Below, one piece after another: positions 10,410 to 19,545 of a DNA stretch of 64,000 nt (its first letter is position 1; the number at the start of each line of letters is the position of its first letter). Origin of the DNA: Clostridia bacterium UC5.1-2E3 (GTDB taxonomy: Bacteria > Bacillota > Clostridia > Lachnospirales > Lachnospiraceae); assembly GCA_001304875.1 (NCBI GenBank), contig BBZO01000001.1:124001-188000 (forward strand), read 5' to 3'. Under the pieces are notes generated by a model. The model was not told the origin of the DNA. It ran no database searches and saw only the letters and a program-made list of their open reading frames with translations. Made by a program: the position numbers and the translations under genes.

Positions 10410-10453
10410 CCGCGCGGCGGGGCAGGTGTTTCCTATTCCGCTGCGCGGTTTTT
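10410..10453 (+). terminator. Rho-independent terminator
   Basis: A GC-rich stem (CCGCGC...GCGCGG with an internal CGG/CCG pair) is followed by TTTTT at 10449-10453, 26 bp after the stop codon of the CuAO-N-like gene. Confidence 0.7.
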
Positions 10454-10528
10454 GGTGGGAGAATAAGAAATACGGTACATGTTGTTCCGATATAAACCGC
10501 AGACGGAATACAAATGGATGGAGGCAGT

Positions 10529-11596
10529 ATGGCAGACACATCTTATAACGAAAATCAGGAGCCGGCGCACAAGCGCCGCGTGCGATATAAAGGGACGCAC
10601 CCCAGAAGCTACAAAGAAAAATACAAGGAGCTGCAGCCGGAAAAATACGCCGACACGGTGGCGAAGGTCATCAAGAAAGGCGGGACTCCGGCGGGGATGC
10701 ACATTTCCATTATGGTGAAGGAGATTCTCGATTTCCTTCAGATCAGCCGGGGCAGGTGGGGCTGGACGCCACGCTGGGCTACGGCGGCCATACCCTGGCC
10801 ATGTTAAAATGTCTGGAAGGACAGGGACACATCTACGGCCTGGACGTGGATCCGATCGAGTCGGCCAAAACCAGGGAAACGCCTGGAAAAGCTGGGCTAT
10901 GGCCCGGAGATCCTGACCGTGAAGCTCATCAATTTTGCGAATATCGACCAGGTGGCCGAGGAGGGAGGGCCCTTTGATTTCCTGCTGGCAGACCTGGGCG
11001 TTTCCTCCATGCAGATCGACAACCCGGACCGGGGATTTTCCTACAAGGTCGAGGGCCCGCTGGATCTGCGCTTAAATCCCGAGACGGGCATCACGGCCGC
11101 CGAGCGGCTTAGGGAGGCGGACGAGGAGGAGTTTTGCGGGATGCTGGTGGAAAATGCCGACGAGCCCTACGCGGGGGAGATCGCCCGGGCGGTGGCTCTC
11201 GCGAAGAAGCGGGGAAAACGGATCGAGACCACCACGCAGCTTAAAGAAATCATCGAGGAGGCGCTCTCCTTTATCCCCGAGAAGGAGCGGGGAGAGGCCG
11301 TGAAGAAATCCTGCGCCAGGACATTCCAGGCTCTCCGCATCGACATCAACAGCGAGTATGAGGTACTCTATCAGTTCCTGGAAAAACTGCCGGGCGTGCT
11401 GAAAAGCGGCGGCCGCGCCGCCATCCTGACCTTCCATTCGGGGGAGGACCGGCTGGTGAAACGGTCGTTCAAGGAATTTAAGCGCGCCGGCATTTACAGC
11501 GAGATCGCTGAGGACGTGATCCGCCCCTCGAAGGAGGAGTGCGCGCAGAACAGCCGCGCCCGGTCCACGAAGATGCGGTGGGCGGTGAAGGCGTAG
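10529..11596 (+). CDS. RsmH-family 16S rRNA (cytosine-N4)-methyltransferase, stand-alone
   Basis: SAM-dependent methyltransferase of the MraW/RsmH family, which N4-methylates C1402 of 16S rRNA. Visible: GLDATLGYGGHTLAML (SAM motif I), YGLDVDP, LLADLGVSSMQIDNPDRGFSY, NPETGITAAERL and the C-terminal ILTFHSGEDRLVKRSF. Two indels: a G missing near 10753 and an extra A near 10875; they cancel, giving 355 residues. It has about 50 extra N-terminal residues (basic, HKRRVRYKGTHPRSYKEKYK) compared with standard RsmH and lies outside any dcw cell-division cluster, so it may be a paralog with another target. Start at 10529 follows GGAGG closely; 10514 is an alternative. Confidence 0.82.
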
Positions 11597-11597
11597 A

Positions 11598-11641
11598 ACC
11601 CGCCACGCCTCTGTTTCTCACGCGCAACCCGGCGGGTCTTT
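11598..11641 (+). terminator. Terminator after RsmH-like gene
   Basis: ACCCGCC (11598-11604) pairs with GGCGGGT (11631-11637) around a 26-base loop and is followed by CTTTC. Stem is good, T-run short. Confidence 0.5.
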
Positions 11642-11648
11642 CATATAC

Positions 11649-12083
11649 TCAAGAGGCAAAAATGTATCGAATTTCCCGCAATTCTTTTCCCCCGATTGTG
11701 TCATTTATAAAATCATCAGTCGGTGAGAAGCCAGATTGTTCATAAAAATGTCTTGCTCGGATGTTTTCCTCAAGAACCCACAAAAGAATTTTTTCATATC
11801 CCTGCATTTTCAATGCTGAAAGGGCGGATTTCATAAGCGCTTTTCCATAGCCTTTGCCTATATAATTCGGTAACAGATAGATTGAAATAATCTCTCCCCA
11901 GTTGTGAAACTGTTCAAAACGGGATTTGCAAAAACTACAGGTTCCTATGATTTTGCCATCTTCAATACAAAGCAATGTTTTCCAGTCTGGATTATCTACG
12001 CTTGATGACCAGCGCCCTTCGGGAATTGAATCAAGATAATCCTGGGGAATTATACTTTTATATGCACATTTCCAACGCTCCAC
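11649..12083 (-). pseudogene. GNAT acetyltransferase, lacking its N-terminal strand
   Basis: Encodes a GNAT fold: WKCAYKSIIPQDYLDSIPEG, then SIYLLPNYIGKGYGKALMKSAL (acetyl-CoA binding, LPNYIGKGYGKAL in place of the Q/RxxGxG/A loop) and ILLWVLEENIRARHFYEQSGF. The usual first 15-20 residues before TIKEVERWK are missing: going upstream, the frame runs directly into the end of the lipoprotein gene (stop at 12088). Possible starts are GTG at 12083 or longer fusions in frame; none has a good ribosome site. The DNA is visibly AT-richer than both neighbours, which suggests a transferred fragment. It could still be functional if read from an unusual start. Confidence 0.6.
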
Positions 12084-12087
12084 CTCT

Positions 12088-12928
12088 TTAATCGTATTCC
12101 GGCACCGATATCCCCTCAATATTCTCCCATGTAATCGCATCATACTCTACATTGATCTCCTCCGCCCCGCCGTAGGTATCCGCTACCAGCGCTTCATACA
12201 CCGAAACATCTTGTGGTTCCACCGCCTGGCCGCTGCCATCCTCCGTGGAAATATAATACACATACCCGCTTCCGCTCACATCGGCTTCCTCCGGGAATCC
12301 GTCGGGAAGCATTTCTTTCTCCCAGCGTCGATGTAGGCGACGCGCTCATAAACGTCAGTGTCCTGGTCATACCGGTAGATGGTGTAGGGCCAGAACTTTC
12401 CGCCCTTGCCCTGGTTGTGGGAGGAGTCCGCGGCGACGTAGCCGTTGGAGTAAAATCTCACAGACGGAAATTCAGCCAGCTCCGTGGTGAAGGCATCCGT
12501 CCCGGCGTCGTACTGGAACACATACAGGACCATCCCGGCCATGGAGGCATCCTGGTAGCTTATGAGAAGCTCCTCGGTTCCGTCCTGGTCGATGTCGCAG
12601 ACGGCAAACTGATTGCCGGAAAAATCGTCGCCCTCCACAAAGGAGGTGTCCGCCGGGACTCCGTTGGGAAATTCGTGAAGACGGATGAGATCACGAAGAC
12701 TCTCCGCGTATTTCTGCCGGAGCAGAGCGGCGTCTCCTGTTTGGCGGCAGTCTCCGCTTCGTCGCTGGCAGTCCCCGCCTTTTCCGTGGAAGTATCTGCA
12801 CGTTCCGCAGCAATTCCCGCTTCCATCGCAGTCCCGGACGCAGGAGAGGAAGCCTCCCCGCCGCATGCGGCGAGAAGGCTTCCTGTCAATGCGAAACATA
12901 TGGCGCCTGTCAGATATTTTTTTGACAT
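12088..12928 (-). CDS. Exported lipoprotein of unknown function
   Basis: Signal peptide ending in the lipobox LLAACGG, a low-complexity Ala/Thr/Glu-rich linker, then a domain with QFAVCDIDQDGTEELLISY, a calcium-binding-like DxDxDG motif of the VCBS/FG-GAP type seen in secreted Clostridia proteins, and VYVYYISTE-type beta strands towards the end. Two frameshifts, near 12752 and near 12325, break it; the repaired product is about 280 residues. ATG at 12928 is used because GGGGTG precedes it; GTG 12937 is the alternative. No function assigned. Confidence 0.6.
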
Positions 12929-12962
12929 TCTGCGCACCCCTTTCCTATTTCACAGTCCATTT

Positions 12963-13676
12963 CTATTCACCGGTGGAATACTGTTCCTGGAAAAGAACAA
13001 CCTTGGAGGCTCTTGCCTCGGCCACGCCGGGGCCGACTTCCTTAAGGCCTTCCGTGGTCTTCCAGACCAGCACGGCCTTTCCGGGGGTTAAATCGTCAAG
13101 GAAAACAATATTTCTGGTCAGATAGGGAAGCAGCCCGCTCTCCTGGTCCACGACAAATGTATCTCCCTCGGTGGTGGTGATGGTCACGGAGGTCTGATTG
13201 GAGGCCATTTCAGCGTCCCTTATCACCTGGAACTCCGGCGCTGCCGCATCCTGCGGAAGCTGGCAGATGATCACCATGGCATTGGTGATGGGCGGCAGGC
13301 TCATGGTCATAAAGTTGGCAGTGTATACATAGACGGCCTCGCCCTCCTTTAAGTCGCCCGCCTGTACCGGAAAACCGTTCACGGCGTCCAGAATCAGCGT
13401 CTCGTTGGTGATGTTTAAGACCATCTCGGGGTTGACTGCATCCGGGTCGGAGGAAGTCAAAAGGAACTGGCCGTTCTCCATCCGGGTCAGTGTCCCGTAG
13501 TTTCTGACACCTAAATATTTAAGATTCTCGGCGTCCTGAGACACGCCTTCCTCCTGGATGGCCGGGAGGGTGGTGGCCTCCAGCTCCGAGCCGGAAGCGA
13601 AGGCTGCGCCCAGAGCGCAGACGGAAACTGCGGCGGTGATGCCGAGTACAGCGGTAAGCTTTCTTGTTTTATTCAT
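12963..13676 (-). CDS. Secreted protein of unknown function
   Basis: Intact 237-residue exported protein: signal peptide (NKTRKLTAVLGITAAVSVCAL..., cleavage near AFASG) and a beta-rich body with ALGVRNYGTLTRMENGQFLL-like strands (YGTLTRMENGQFLLTSSDP) and a second half containing TVTITTTEGDTFVVDQESG-like repeats. I recognise no catalytic motif. ATG at 13676 follows AGGAG with good spacing. It is transcribed towards the lipoprotein gene 35 bp downstream, so the two probably form one unit. Confidence 0.6.
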   Translation of the reverse strand: MNKTRKLTAVLGITAAVSVCALGAAFASGSELEATTLPAIQEEGVSQDAENLKYLGVRNYGTLTRMENGQFLLTSSDPDAVNPEMVLNITNETLILDAVNGFPVQAGDLKEGEAVYVYTANFMTMSLPPITNAMVIICQLPQDAAAPEFQVIRDAEMASNQTSVTITTTEGDTFVVDQESGLLPYLTRNIVFLDDLTPGKAVLVWKTTEGLKEVGPGVAEARASKVVLFQEQYSTGE

Positions 13677-13720
13677 AATAAACTTCTCCTTTTTCATTGA
13701 ATTTCCGGGAGGTTCCGCGG

Positions 13721-13848
13721 TTCGTGGAATACCTCACCAAGTGCTCATAGTACACCGTGGCCACTAAGCTCGTGGGATACCTCGCTAAGTGGCCAGGTAT
13801 GACTCGCACTAGGTTCGTGGAGTACCTCACCAAGTGCTCATAGTATAC
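13721..13848. repeat. Three degenerate copies of a 35-bp repeat
   Basis: Copies at 13721-13755, 13769-13803 and 13814-13848, period 45-48 bp. Copies 1 and 3 differ at only two or three positions; copy 2 is more diverged. The consensus begins TTCGTGGAATACCTCACC and continues AAGTGCTCATAGTAC. Between copies 1 and 2, GGCCACTAAGC is a one-mismatch inverted repeat of GCTAAGTGGCC inside copy 2. They lie between the secreted-protein gene and the spoIIIA promoter. The minus strand is open across them but I see no reason to call it coding. Confidence 0.7.
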
Positions 13849-13904
13849 CAATAATTTCCCGAAGTGTATATAAATTTAACCTTACGATTCCTTAAATAAA
13901 ACGA

Positions 13905-13932
13905 TCATATTTTTTACTCCGTCTCATATGAT
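13905..13932 (+). promoter_or_regulatory. Sigma-E-like promoter of the spoIIIA operon
   Basis: TCATATT at 13905-13911, 13-bp spacer, CATATGAT at 13925-13932. This matches the mother-cell sigma-E pattern (ATATT / CATACAMT, 13-15 bp apart). AGGAGG and the spoIIIAA start follow, which is the regulation known for this operon in Bacillus and Clostridia. Confidence 0.65.
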
Positions 13933-13955
13933 GTAGGTATAAGGAGGACAGGCCG

Positions 13956-14917
13956 ATGGATGGGAGTGAACTGTTTCTCAAAATCTTTCCCAGGGACATA
14001 AGAGAGATTCTTAAGGCGTCCCCGGCGGAGGCGGCGGGGCTGCAGGAGCTGCGGCTTAGGGCCGGCGCACCCCTCATGGCGGTGTACCGGAACCGGGAGT
14101 ATTTTGTGGGGCGGGAGGGGGAGCTTCTTTCGGAGCGGGAAGGGGCCTTCTCTGTCACGCCGGGCCACGTCCGGGAGACGGTGGATCTGGCGGCCAATCA
14201 CTCGCTCTACGCCTACGAGGACGAGATCCGGCAGGGGTTTCTGACGATCCAGGGCGGGCACCGCGTGGGGATCGCGGGGCGCTGTGTGGCGGAAAATGGC
14301 TCCGTGCGCACGCAGAAATTTATTTCCTTTATAAATGTCCGCCTGGCTCACGAGATCCGCGGCTGTGCCGTCCCCCTGCTTCCGTACCTCTACGGGAACG
14401 GGGCGCTTAAGCACACGCTCCTCATCTCCCGCCCCGCTGCGGGAAGACCACGCTGCTGCGGGATCTGGTGCGTCTGATCTCCGACGGAAATGCATTCGGG
14501 GCGGGGATGAACGTGGGGGTGGTGGACGAGCGGTCCGAGATCGCCGCCTGCTACCAGGGCGTCCCGCAGAACGATCTGGGCATCCGCACCGACGTGCTGG
14601 ACTGCTGCCCCAAGGCCGTCGGCATGCTTATGATGATCCGTACCATGTCCCCGGCCGCCGTGGCTGTGGACGAGATCGGCGGCCGGGAGGATCTGGCGGC
14701 CATCGAGTATGTCTTAAACTGCGGGTGCCGGCTGCTGGCCACGGTGCACGGCGACAGCCTGGAGGATGTGAGGAGAAAGCCGGTCCTTAAAGAGCTTCTG
14801 GGGGAACAGGCCTTCGAGCGCTTCGTCATTCTGGACGGCAGGGCGCAGGCGGGCCGCATCCGGGAGATCGTAAGCGGGGACGGGGAAATATTATATCGAG
14901 CGGAGGAAGACCAATGA
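13956..14917 (+). CDS. spoIIIAA: Stage III sporulation protein AA (ATPase)
   Basis: Secretion-ATPase-like protein of the mother-cell side of the SpoIIIA-SpoIIQ channel. N-terminal ELRLRAGAPLMAVY, a middle QGFLTIQGGHRVGIAGRC, a Walker A loop, and Walker B-like AVAVDEIGGREDL followed by LLATVHGDSLEDV. A C is missing near 14428; restoring it recreates the P-loop RCGKTTLLRDLV, which is otherwise destroyed. Repaired length is 320 residues, typical. First gene of the operon. Confidence 0.95.
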
Positions 14918-15438
14918 TTTTAATTAAATGCCTGGGGGCGGCGCTGGTGGTGATTTCCGGCTGCGGGCTGGGCCTTCAGCTGGCCGGGCAGTGGCGGGGG
15001 AGGCTTGCGCTTCTGGAACAGCTCCGAAAAATGATTCACCTGCTGAAGGGGGAGATCGTCTACGCCAATTCCACGCTGGAGGAGGCGCTTTGCCGCGTGG
15101 GGAGCCGGACGGACGGCGGGCTGGGAAAAATGTTTTCCTCCGCCGGGGAGGAGATTTCCCGGCAGACCGGCGAGAGCTTAAAAGAGATCTGGGAGCGGCA
15201 GGTGGAGTCCCTGGGAAAGGACTGCCTGCTTGCAAAGGAGGACCGGAAGGCCCTGGCGGAGCTGGGCGCAAATCTGGGATTCCTGGACACGGACATGCAG
15301 GAGCGGGTGCTCCTTCTCTATCTGGAAAAGCTGGACGGGGAGATCGGGGGCCTTCGCGGACAGGTGAGGGAAAAATGCCGTCTTTACACGGGCCTGGGCA
15401 TCATGGCCGGGCTGTTTCTGGCGGTGGTGCTGGTGTAG
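14914..15438 (+). CDS. spoIIIAB: Stage III sporulation protein AB
   Basis: Intact, 174 residues. An N-terminal membrane helix (KCLGAALVVISGCGLGLQLA), a GspF-like helical body with LRKMIHLLKGEIVYANSTLEEAL, and a C-terminal membrane helix ending AGLFLAVVLV. Overlaps spoIIIAA by 4 bp, which indicates translational coupling. Confidence 0.93.
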   Translation: MILIKCLGAALVVISGCGLGLQLAGQWRGRLALLEQLRKMIHLLKGEIVYANSTLEEALCRVGSRTDGGLGKMFSSAGEEISRQTGESLKEIWERQVESLGKDCLLAKEDRKALAELGANLGFLDTDMQERVLLLYLEKLDGEIGGLRGQVREKCRLYTGLGIMAGLFLAVVLV

Positions 15439-15450
15439 GGGAGCGGATCA

Positions 15451-15644
15451 ATGGGAGTGAATCTTATTTTCAAAATCGCGGCGGTGGGGATTTTAGTGTC
15501 GGTGATCTGCCAGGTGTTAAAGCACAGCGGGCGGGAGGAGCAGGCCTTTCTCACCAGCTGGCGGGGCTTTTGGTGGTGCTGTTCTGGATGGTTCCTTATA
15601 TCTATGAACTGTTTGAGACCATAAAACAACTGTTTGCATTGTAG
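15451..15644 (+). CDS. spoIIIAC: Stage III sporulation protein AC
   Basis: Small membrane protein with two helices. N-terminal VNLIFKIAAVGILVSVICQVLK is followed by KHSGREEQAFLTS. A missing C near 15562 truncates the frame; restoring it gives SLAGLLVVLFWMVPYIYELF and 64 residues, exactly the family length. Lies 12 bp after spoIIIAB. Confidence 0.9.
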
Positions 15645-15653
15645 GTGAGGCGT

Positions 15654-16040
15654 ATGACGGTAGTGACAATTTCCATCATCGGCATCGCGGCGGTTTTAAT
15701 GGCGGTGCAGCTTAAAGGGCTTAAGGGCGAGTACGGGATTTACCTGGCCGCGGCTGCCGGGCTGGTGATTTTCTTTTACAGCGCTGGAAAGCTCCAGGTC
15801 ATCGTGGAGGTGGCGCGGAGAATCGAGGAGTACATAAAGATCAACAACGTGTATCTGACGACGCTCTTGAAAATGATCGGGATCACCTACATCGCCGAGT
15901 TTTCCGCCGGGATCTGCAAGGACGCCGGCTACGGGGCCCTGGGAACCCAGATCGAGATATTCGGAAAGCTGTCGATTCTGGCGGTGAGCATGCCGATTCT
16001 GCTGGCGCTTTTAGAGACGCTTAAGGTGTTCCTGTCATGA
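15654..16040 (+). CDS. spoIIIAD: Stage III sporulation protein AD
   Basis: Intact, 128 residues, four predicted membrane segments. Contains YGIYLAAAAGLVIFFYSAGKL and the conserved TYIAEFSAGICKDAGYGALG. ATG at 15654 has AGGTGAGG just upstream, overlapping the spoIIIAC stop; GTG at 15645 is an alternative. Confidence 0.93.
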   Translation: MTVVTISIIGIAAVLMAVQLKGLKGEYGIYLAAAAGLVIFFYSAGKLQVIVEVARRIEEYIKINNVYLTTLLKMIGITYIAEFSAGICKDAGYGALGTQIEIFGKLSILAVSMPILLALLETLKVFLS

Positions 16041-17275
16041 GGGGGAAATGTCCTTTGCGCCGGCTGTGGGGCGTCCTGGCGGCGGAGCTGATCCTGGTGT
16101 TTTTTCTCTGTTTCGTGTGCGCGGGCTTTGAATCCCTGGCCGCCGGGGACGGGGGCGTGTCCTGGCAGGACGAGAACGCGCAGGCGGAGGCGGCGGTCTC
16201 TGCAAACGTGTCCGCCGAGCTGGCCCGCTACGATTTCTCCGGCATCGACCAGTATCTGAGCAGGCACCGCCTGAACCAGGACGGCGGCATCACATTTTCG
16301 GCTCTCGTGGAAATGATGCTGTCGGGCCAGTGGGAGGATGCCGCGGGGCAGGCCCTCCGCATCGTTAAGGACAAGCTGTTTGCGGAGATCGACACGGGGA
16401 CCAGGCTCATGGGGCAGATTCTGATTCTGGGAATCATCGGGGCGTTTTTTTCCAATTTTTCCAGCATCTTTTCCGGCAGCCAGATCTCGGAGACGGGATT
16501 TTACGTCACCTATCTTCTGGTGTTTGCATTCCTGGCCTCCGGCTTTCTCGCGGGCATCGGGATTGCCGAGGAGCTTCTTCGTGGGATCCTGGAATTTATG
16601 AAGGCGCTGGTGCCGGCATATTTTCTGGCGGTGGCGGTGTCCGGCGGGAGTCTGACCTCCGTGGCGCTCTATCAGTTTACGCTGGGAGTCATCGCGCTTC
16701 TGGAGTGGATTTTTCCGGCGCTTCTTCTTCCGCTCATACGCGTGGACATCCTGCTTGTCATGGCCGGGCATATGATGAAAGAAAATATATTTTCCCGCTT
16801 CACGGATCTCCTTACAAACATCATCAAGTGGAGCATGAAGACGATTCTCGGCCTGGTGCTGGGATTTCAGCTGATTCAGGGGATGGTGCTGCCGTTTGCC
16901 GATTCCATGAAAGCCACGGCCCTCATACGGGCGGCCAGCCTGATCCCCGGAATCGGCCAGGGAGCAGCGTCGGTGTCCCAGATTCTTCTGGGCTCCGGCG
17001 TGCTGATTAAAAATGCCATGGGAGCGGCGGCAGTGGTAATTCTGATTGCCATTTCCATCCTTCCGGTTGTGAAGCTTTTTGTGCTGATGGTTCTCTGCCA
17101 GGGGGCGGCGGCGCTGATGCAGCCGGTCTGCGACAAGCGGCTGGTGTCCTGTATTTCCGAGGTGGGAAACGGGCACCGTCTGCTGCTTAAGCTGTCGCTC
17201 TCCTCGCTGTTTCTCTTTGTCCTGTCCCTGGCCATCGTCTGCATGGGGACCGACACGGCCTATTATTCGGGGTGA
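16037..17275 (+). CDS. spoIIIAE: Stage III sporulation protein AE
   Basis: Intact, 412 residues. Signal-like N-terminus (LAAELILVFFLCFVCAG), then a soluble segment with YDFSGIDQYLSRHR and about eight membrane helices, including SGGSLTSVALYQFTLGVIAL and KWSMKTILGLVLGFQLIQG. It is the polytopic component of the feeding-channel complex. Overlaps spoIIIAD by 4 bp. Confidence 0.95.
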   Translation: MRGKCPLRRLWGVLAAELILVFFLCFVCAGFESLAAGDGGVSWQDENAQAEAAVSANVSAELARYDFSGIDQYLSRHRLNQDGGITFSALVEMMLSGQWEDAAGQALRIVKDKLFAEIDTGTRLMGQILILGIIGAFFSNFSSIFSGSQISETGFYVTYLLVFAFLASGFLAGIGIAEELLRGILEFMKALVPAYFLAVAVSGGSLTSVALYQFTLGVIALLEWIFPALLLPLIRVDILLVMAGHMMKENIFSRFTDLLTNIIKWSMKTILGLVLGFQLIQGMVLPFADSMKATALIRAASLIPGIGQGAASVSQILLGSGVLIKNAMGAAAVVILIAISILPVVKLFVLMVLCQGAAALMQPVCDKRLVSCISEVGNGHRLLLKLSLSSLFLFVLSLAIVCMGTDTAYYSG

Positions 17276-17279
17276 GAGC

Positions 17280-17951
17280 GTGGAAGGATTGTACGACTGG
17301 GTCAGAAATATCGCCTGCTATCTGATTTTTATGACGGTTCTGGCAAATGTGCTTCCGTCGGGGAAATACGAGAAGTACATGCGCCTGTTTGCCGGGATGG
17401 TCCTTCTTCTCCTGGTTTTAAAACCGCTGACCGGGGGGCTTCGCATCGAGGAGCGCATCGCCTACTACTATAAAAATATTTCCTTCGCCCAGGAGGTGGA
17501 GACGTTAAAGGAGGAGAGCTCCCGTCTGGAGGAAGAGCGCAAAGAGCGTATGTTTTCCCAGTACCGCGAAGGCCTGGCCGCCGATGTGGCGAGGCTGGCG
17601 GAGAGCGCCGGATTTGCGGTGCGGGACGTGCGCGTGGAGCTGGAGGAGGACGGGGGAAAGCGGCAGGCTGGGCGCCGTGAACCGGGTGTGGCTGACGGTG
17701 GCGCGGCAGGCGGCTGGCCGGGAAGACGCGTCGGAGGGGAGCAGTGCGGCGGAGGGGGACGGCAGTCCGGTCCAGTGGAGATCGGTGTGGACAGAATAGA
17801 GGTCACGGACGAGAGCGCTTCCCCTTACGCCCGCTGGGAGCTTGACGAAAGGCTTTTTGAGGGGCAGGAGGTCAACCGTCTGCGGCGGCAGATCGCCGGA
17901 TATTATGCGTTGGAGGAGAGATATGTGGAAATTGAAGTGGAAGATGAATAA
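17280..17951 (+). CDS. spoIIIAF: Stage III sporulation protein AF
   Basis: Two N-terminal membrane helices (NIACYLIFMTVLANVLPSG and LFAGMVLLLLVLKPL), then a cytoplasmic domain. Residues about 130-165 are scrambled by a compensating pair of indels: an extra G near 17660 and a missing C near 17772. In the other frame the segment reads GRLGAVNRVWLTVARQAAG, the expected SpoIIIAF strand, so the uncorrected protein looks full length (223 residues) but has a wrong core. GTG start at 17280. Confidence 0.88.
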   Translation: MEGLYDWVRNIACYLIFMTVLANVLPSGKYEKYMRLFAGMVLLLLVLKPLTGGLRIEERIAYYYKNISFAQEVETLKEESSRLEEERKERMFSQYREGLAADVARLAESAGFAVRDVRVELEEDGGKRQAGRREPGVADGGAAGGWPGRRVGGEQCGGGGRQSGPVEIGVDRIEVTDESASPYARWELDERLFEGQEVNRLRRQIAGYYALEERYVEIEVEDE

Positions 17952-18638
17952 GGAAAAATGGCTCGCTCTCATGGCCGTGGGGGCCGCACTTCTCATTCTG
18001 GCCATGCCGGCGGACGGCGGCTGGCCGGGGAGTCCGGCCGGGGCAGATGAGACGGGGGATTTTCGCGGAGCGGACGGCTTTGGGGAAACGGTTGACGGTT
18101 CCGGCAGGACAGGCGCCGCCTCCGTTTTTGCTTCGGGCGCAGCGGACGATGCGGGAAACGCCTCGGGCACCGCGCCCGCCGTTTCCTCCGGCGCGAACCG
18201 TGCGGATACGGTACTCGCGGAGGCCTCCGCCTACGAGACGGAGCTGGAGCGCCGGGTAAAGGAAATTCTGAACGGCGTGGACGGCGTCGGCGAGGTGGAC
18301 GTGATGATCGTCTTAAAATCGTCGGAAGAAAAAATTCTCCATCTGGATAGGACTTCACACAGTTCCTCCACCGAGGAGAAGGACAGCGCCGGCGGGAGCC
18401 GGCAGACCACCGAGAGCGAGAACCAGGAGTCGGCGGTGATGGCCGGCGGGAGCGGAGGGGCCGGCAGCGGGGAGCCCATTGTCCTGCGGGAGCTCTACCC
18501 GGAGATTTCCGGTATCGTCATCAGCGCGCCGGCGGCGGGAATCCAAAAGTGCAGGCGGAGATCACCGCGGCCATGGAAGCGCTGTTCGGTCTGCCGTCCC
18601 ACAAGATCAAGGTGTTAAAGCGCGCGGAGCAGTCATAA
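17923..18638 (+). CDS. spoIIIAG: Stage III sporulation protein AG
   Basis: Ring-forming (EscJ/PrgK-like) component that sits in the intermembrane space. One membrane helix (WLALMAVGAALLILAMP), a low-complexity Gly/Ala/Ser stretch, then ETELERRVKEILNGVDGVGEVDVMIVL, the ring-building motif. The 3' end is hidden by a missing G near 18540; restoring it gives NPKVQAEITAAMEALFGLP and a stop at 18638 (238 residues). It overlaps spoIIIAF by 29 bp; GGAGGAGAG precedes the ATG. Confidence 0.9.
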
Positions 18639-18696
18639 TTTTTCCGCTTTTTCATAAAATACAGTAGTAAGCAGTATGAAAGAAGGAGCAAGAGGA

Positions 18697-19472
18697 ATGA
18701 AAATGAAAAAAATTTTTAGGCGCAACCAGATCATCATAACCACTCTGGCCATTATGATTGCGGCTGCCGGTTATCTCAATTACTCCGGAAAGCAGGAGGT
18801 GTCCGGCAGCCAGGTTTACGAGGCGGGCGTCATGGAGATATCCGACGAGGATATCATCGCCGAGAACCAGGCGCTTTTGGACGCCCAGGGGCAGTATGAA
18901 GAGATCGCCAGCCTCGACCAGGATCCCGACCAGCTGGACGAGGTGCAGGTATCTGGAGGCGGTGCGTCTGTGGAGACGGATCCGTCCGGTGACAGCGGGA
19001 GTTCAGAGGGACAGTCCGCAGAGACCGGCAGTCAGACCCAGGTGGCGGAAAATGACGCCTCTGAGACCGGCATCGAGAATCCCGGCGAGGCGGTTCTGAC
19101 CGGAGGCACCAGCGTGGCCGACTACATAGCCAACGTGCAGTTAAGCCGTGAGCAGGTACGCGCGAAGAACAAGGAGACGCTCATGGAGGTCATCAACAAC
19201 ACCAACATCGACGAGGCATCCAAGCAGCAGGCCATCCAGAACATGATCGACATGACGGCCGTTTCTGAGAAGGAGAACGCGGCTGAGACGCTTCTGATGG
19301 CCAAGGCTTCGCCGATCCGGTGGTCAGCATCACCGACGGCAAGGTGGACGTGGTGATCAACGCCGCCAGCATCACCGACCCGCAGAGAGCGCAGATCGAG
19401 GACATCGTAAAGCGCAAGACCGAGGTCTCCGCCGAGAACATTATTATCACGCTCTTAAAGCTTCAGGAGTAG
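18697..19472 (+). CDS. spoIIIAH: Stage III sporulation protein AH
   Basis: Partner of SpoIIQ in the feeding channel. N-terminal helix (RRNQIIITTLAIMIAAAGYLNY), a long acidic/Ser-rich linker, then the ring domain with REQVRAKNKETLMEVINN and the C-terminal VINAASITDPQRAQIEDIVK. A G missing near 19306 breaks the frame (restored AKGFADPVVSITDGKVDV); repaired length is 258 residues. ATG 18697 is chosen because AGGAG sits 9 bp before it. Confidence 0.93.
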
Positions 19473-19545
19473 CAAAAACACCTTTCCAAACCCGGAGCGA
19501 TTTGCTATAATATTTACATAAAGCAAAATACAGGAGGTACGCGAA

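Noticed and set aside
13721-13848. CRISPR array
   Set aside because: Only three degenerate units with 10-13 bp spacers; far from CRISPR geometry and no cas genes in the window.
13669-13851. 60-residue repeat peptide on the minus strand
   Set aside because: The repetition is a property of the DNA repeats; no ribosome site or start context.
15929-17176. Long antisense open frame opposite spoIIIAE
   Set aside because: High GC gives long open antisense frames; it is His/Arg/Gln-rich and has no ribosome site, and spoIIIAE on the plus strand is clearly real.
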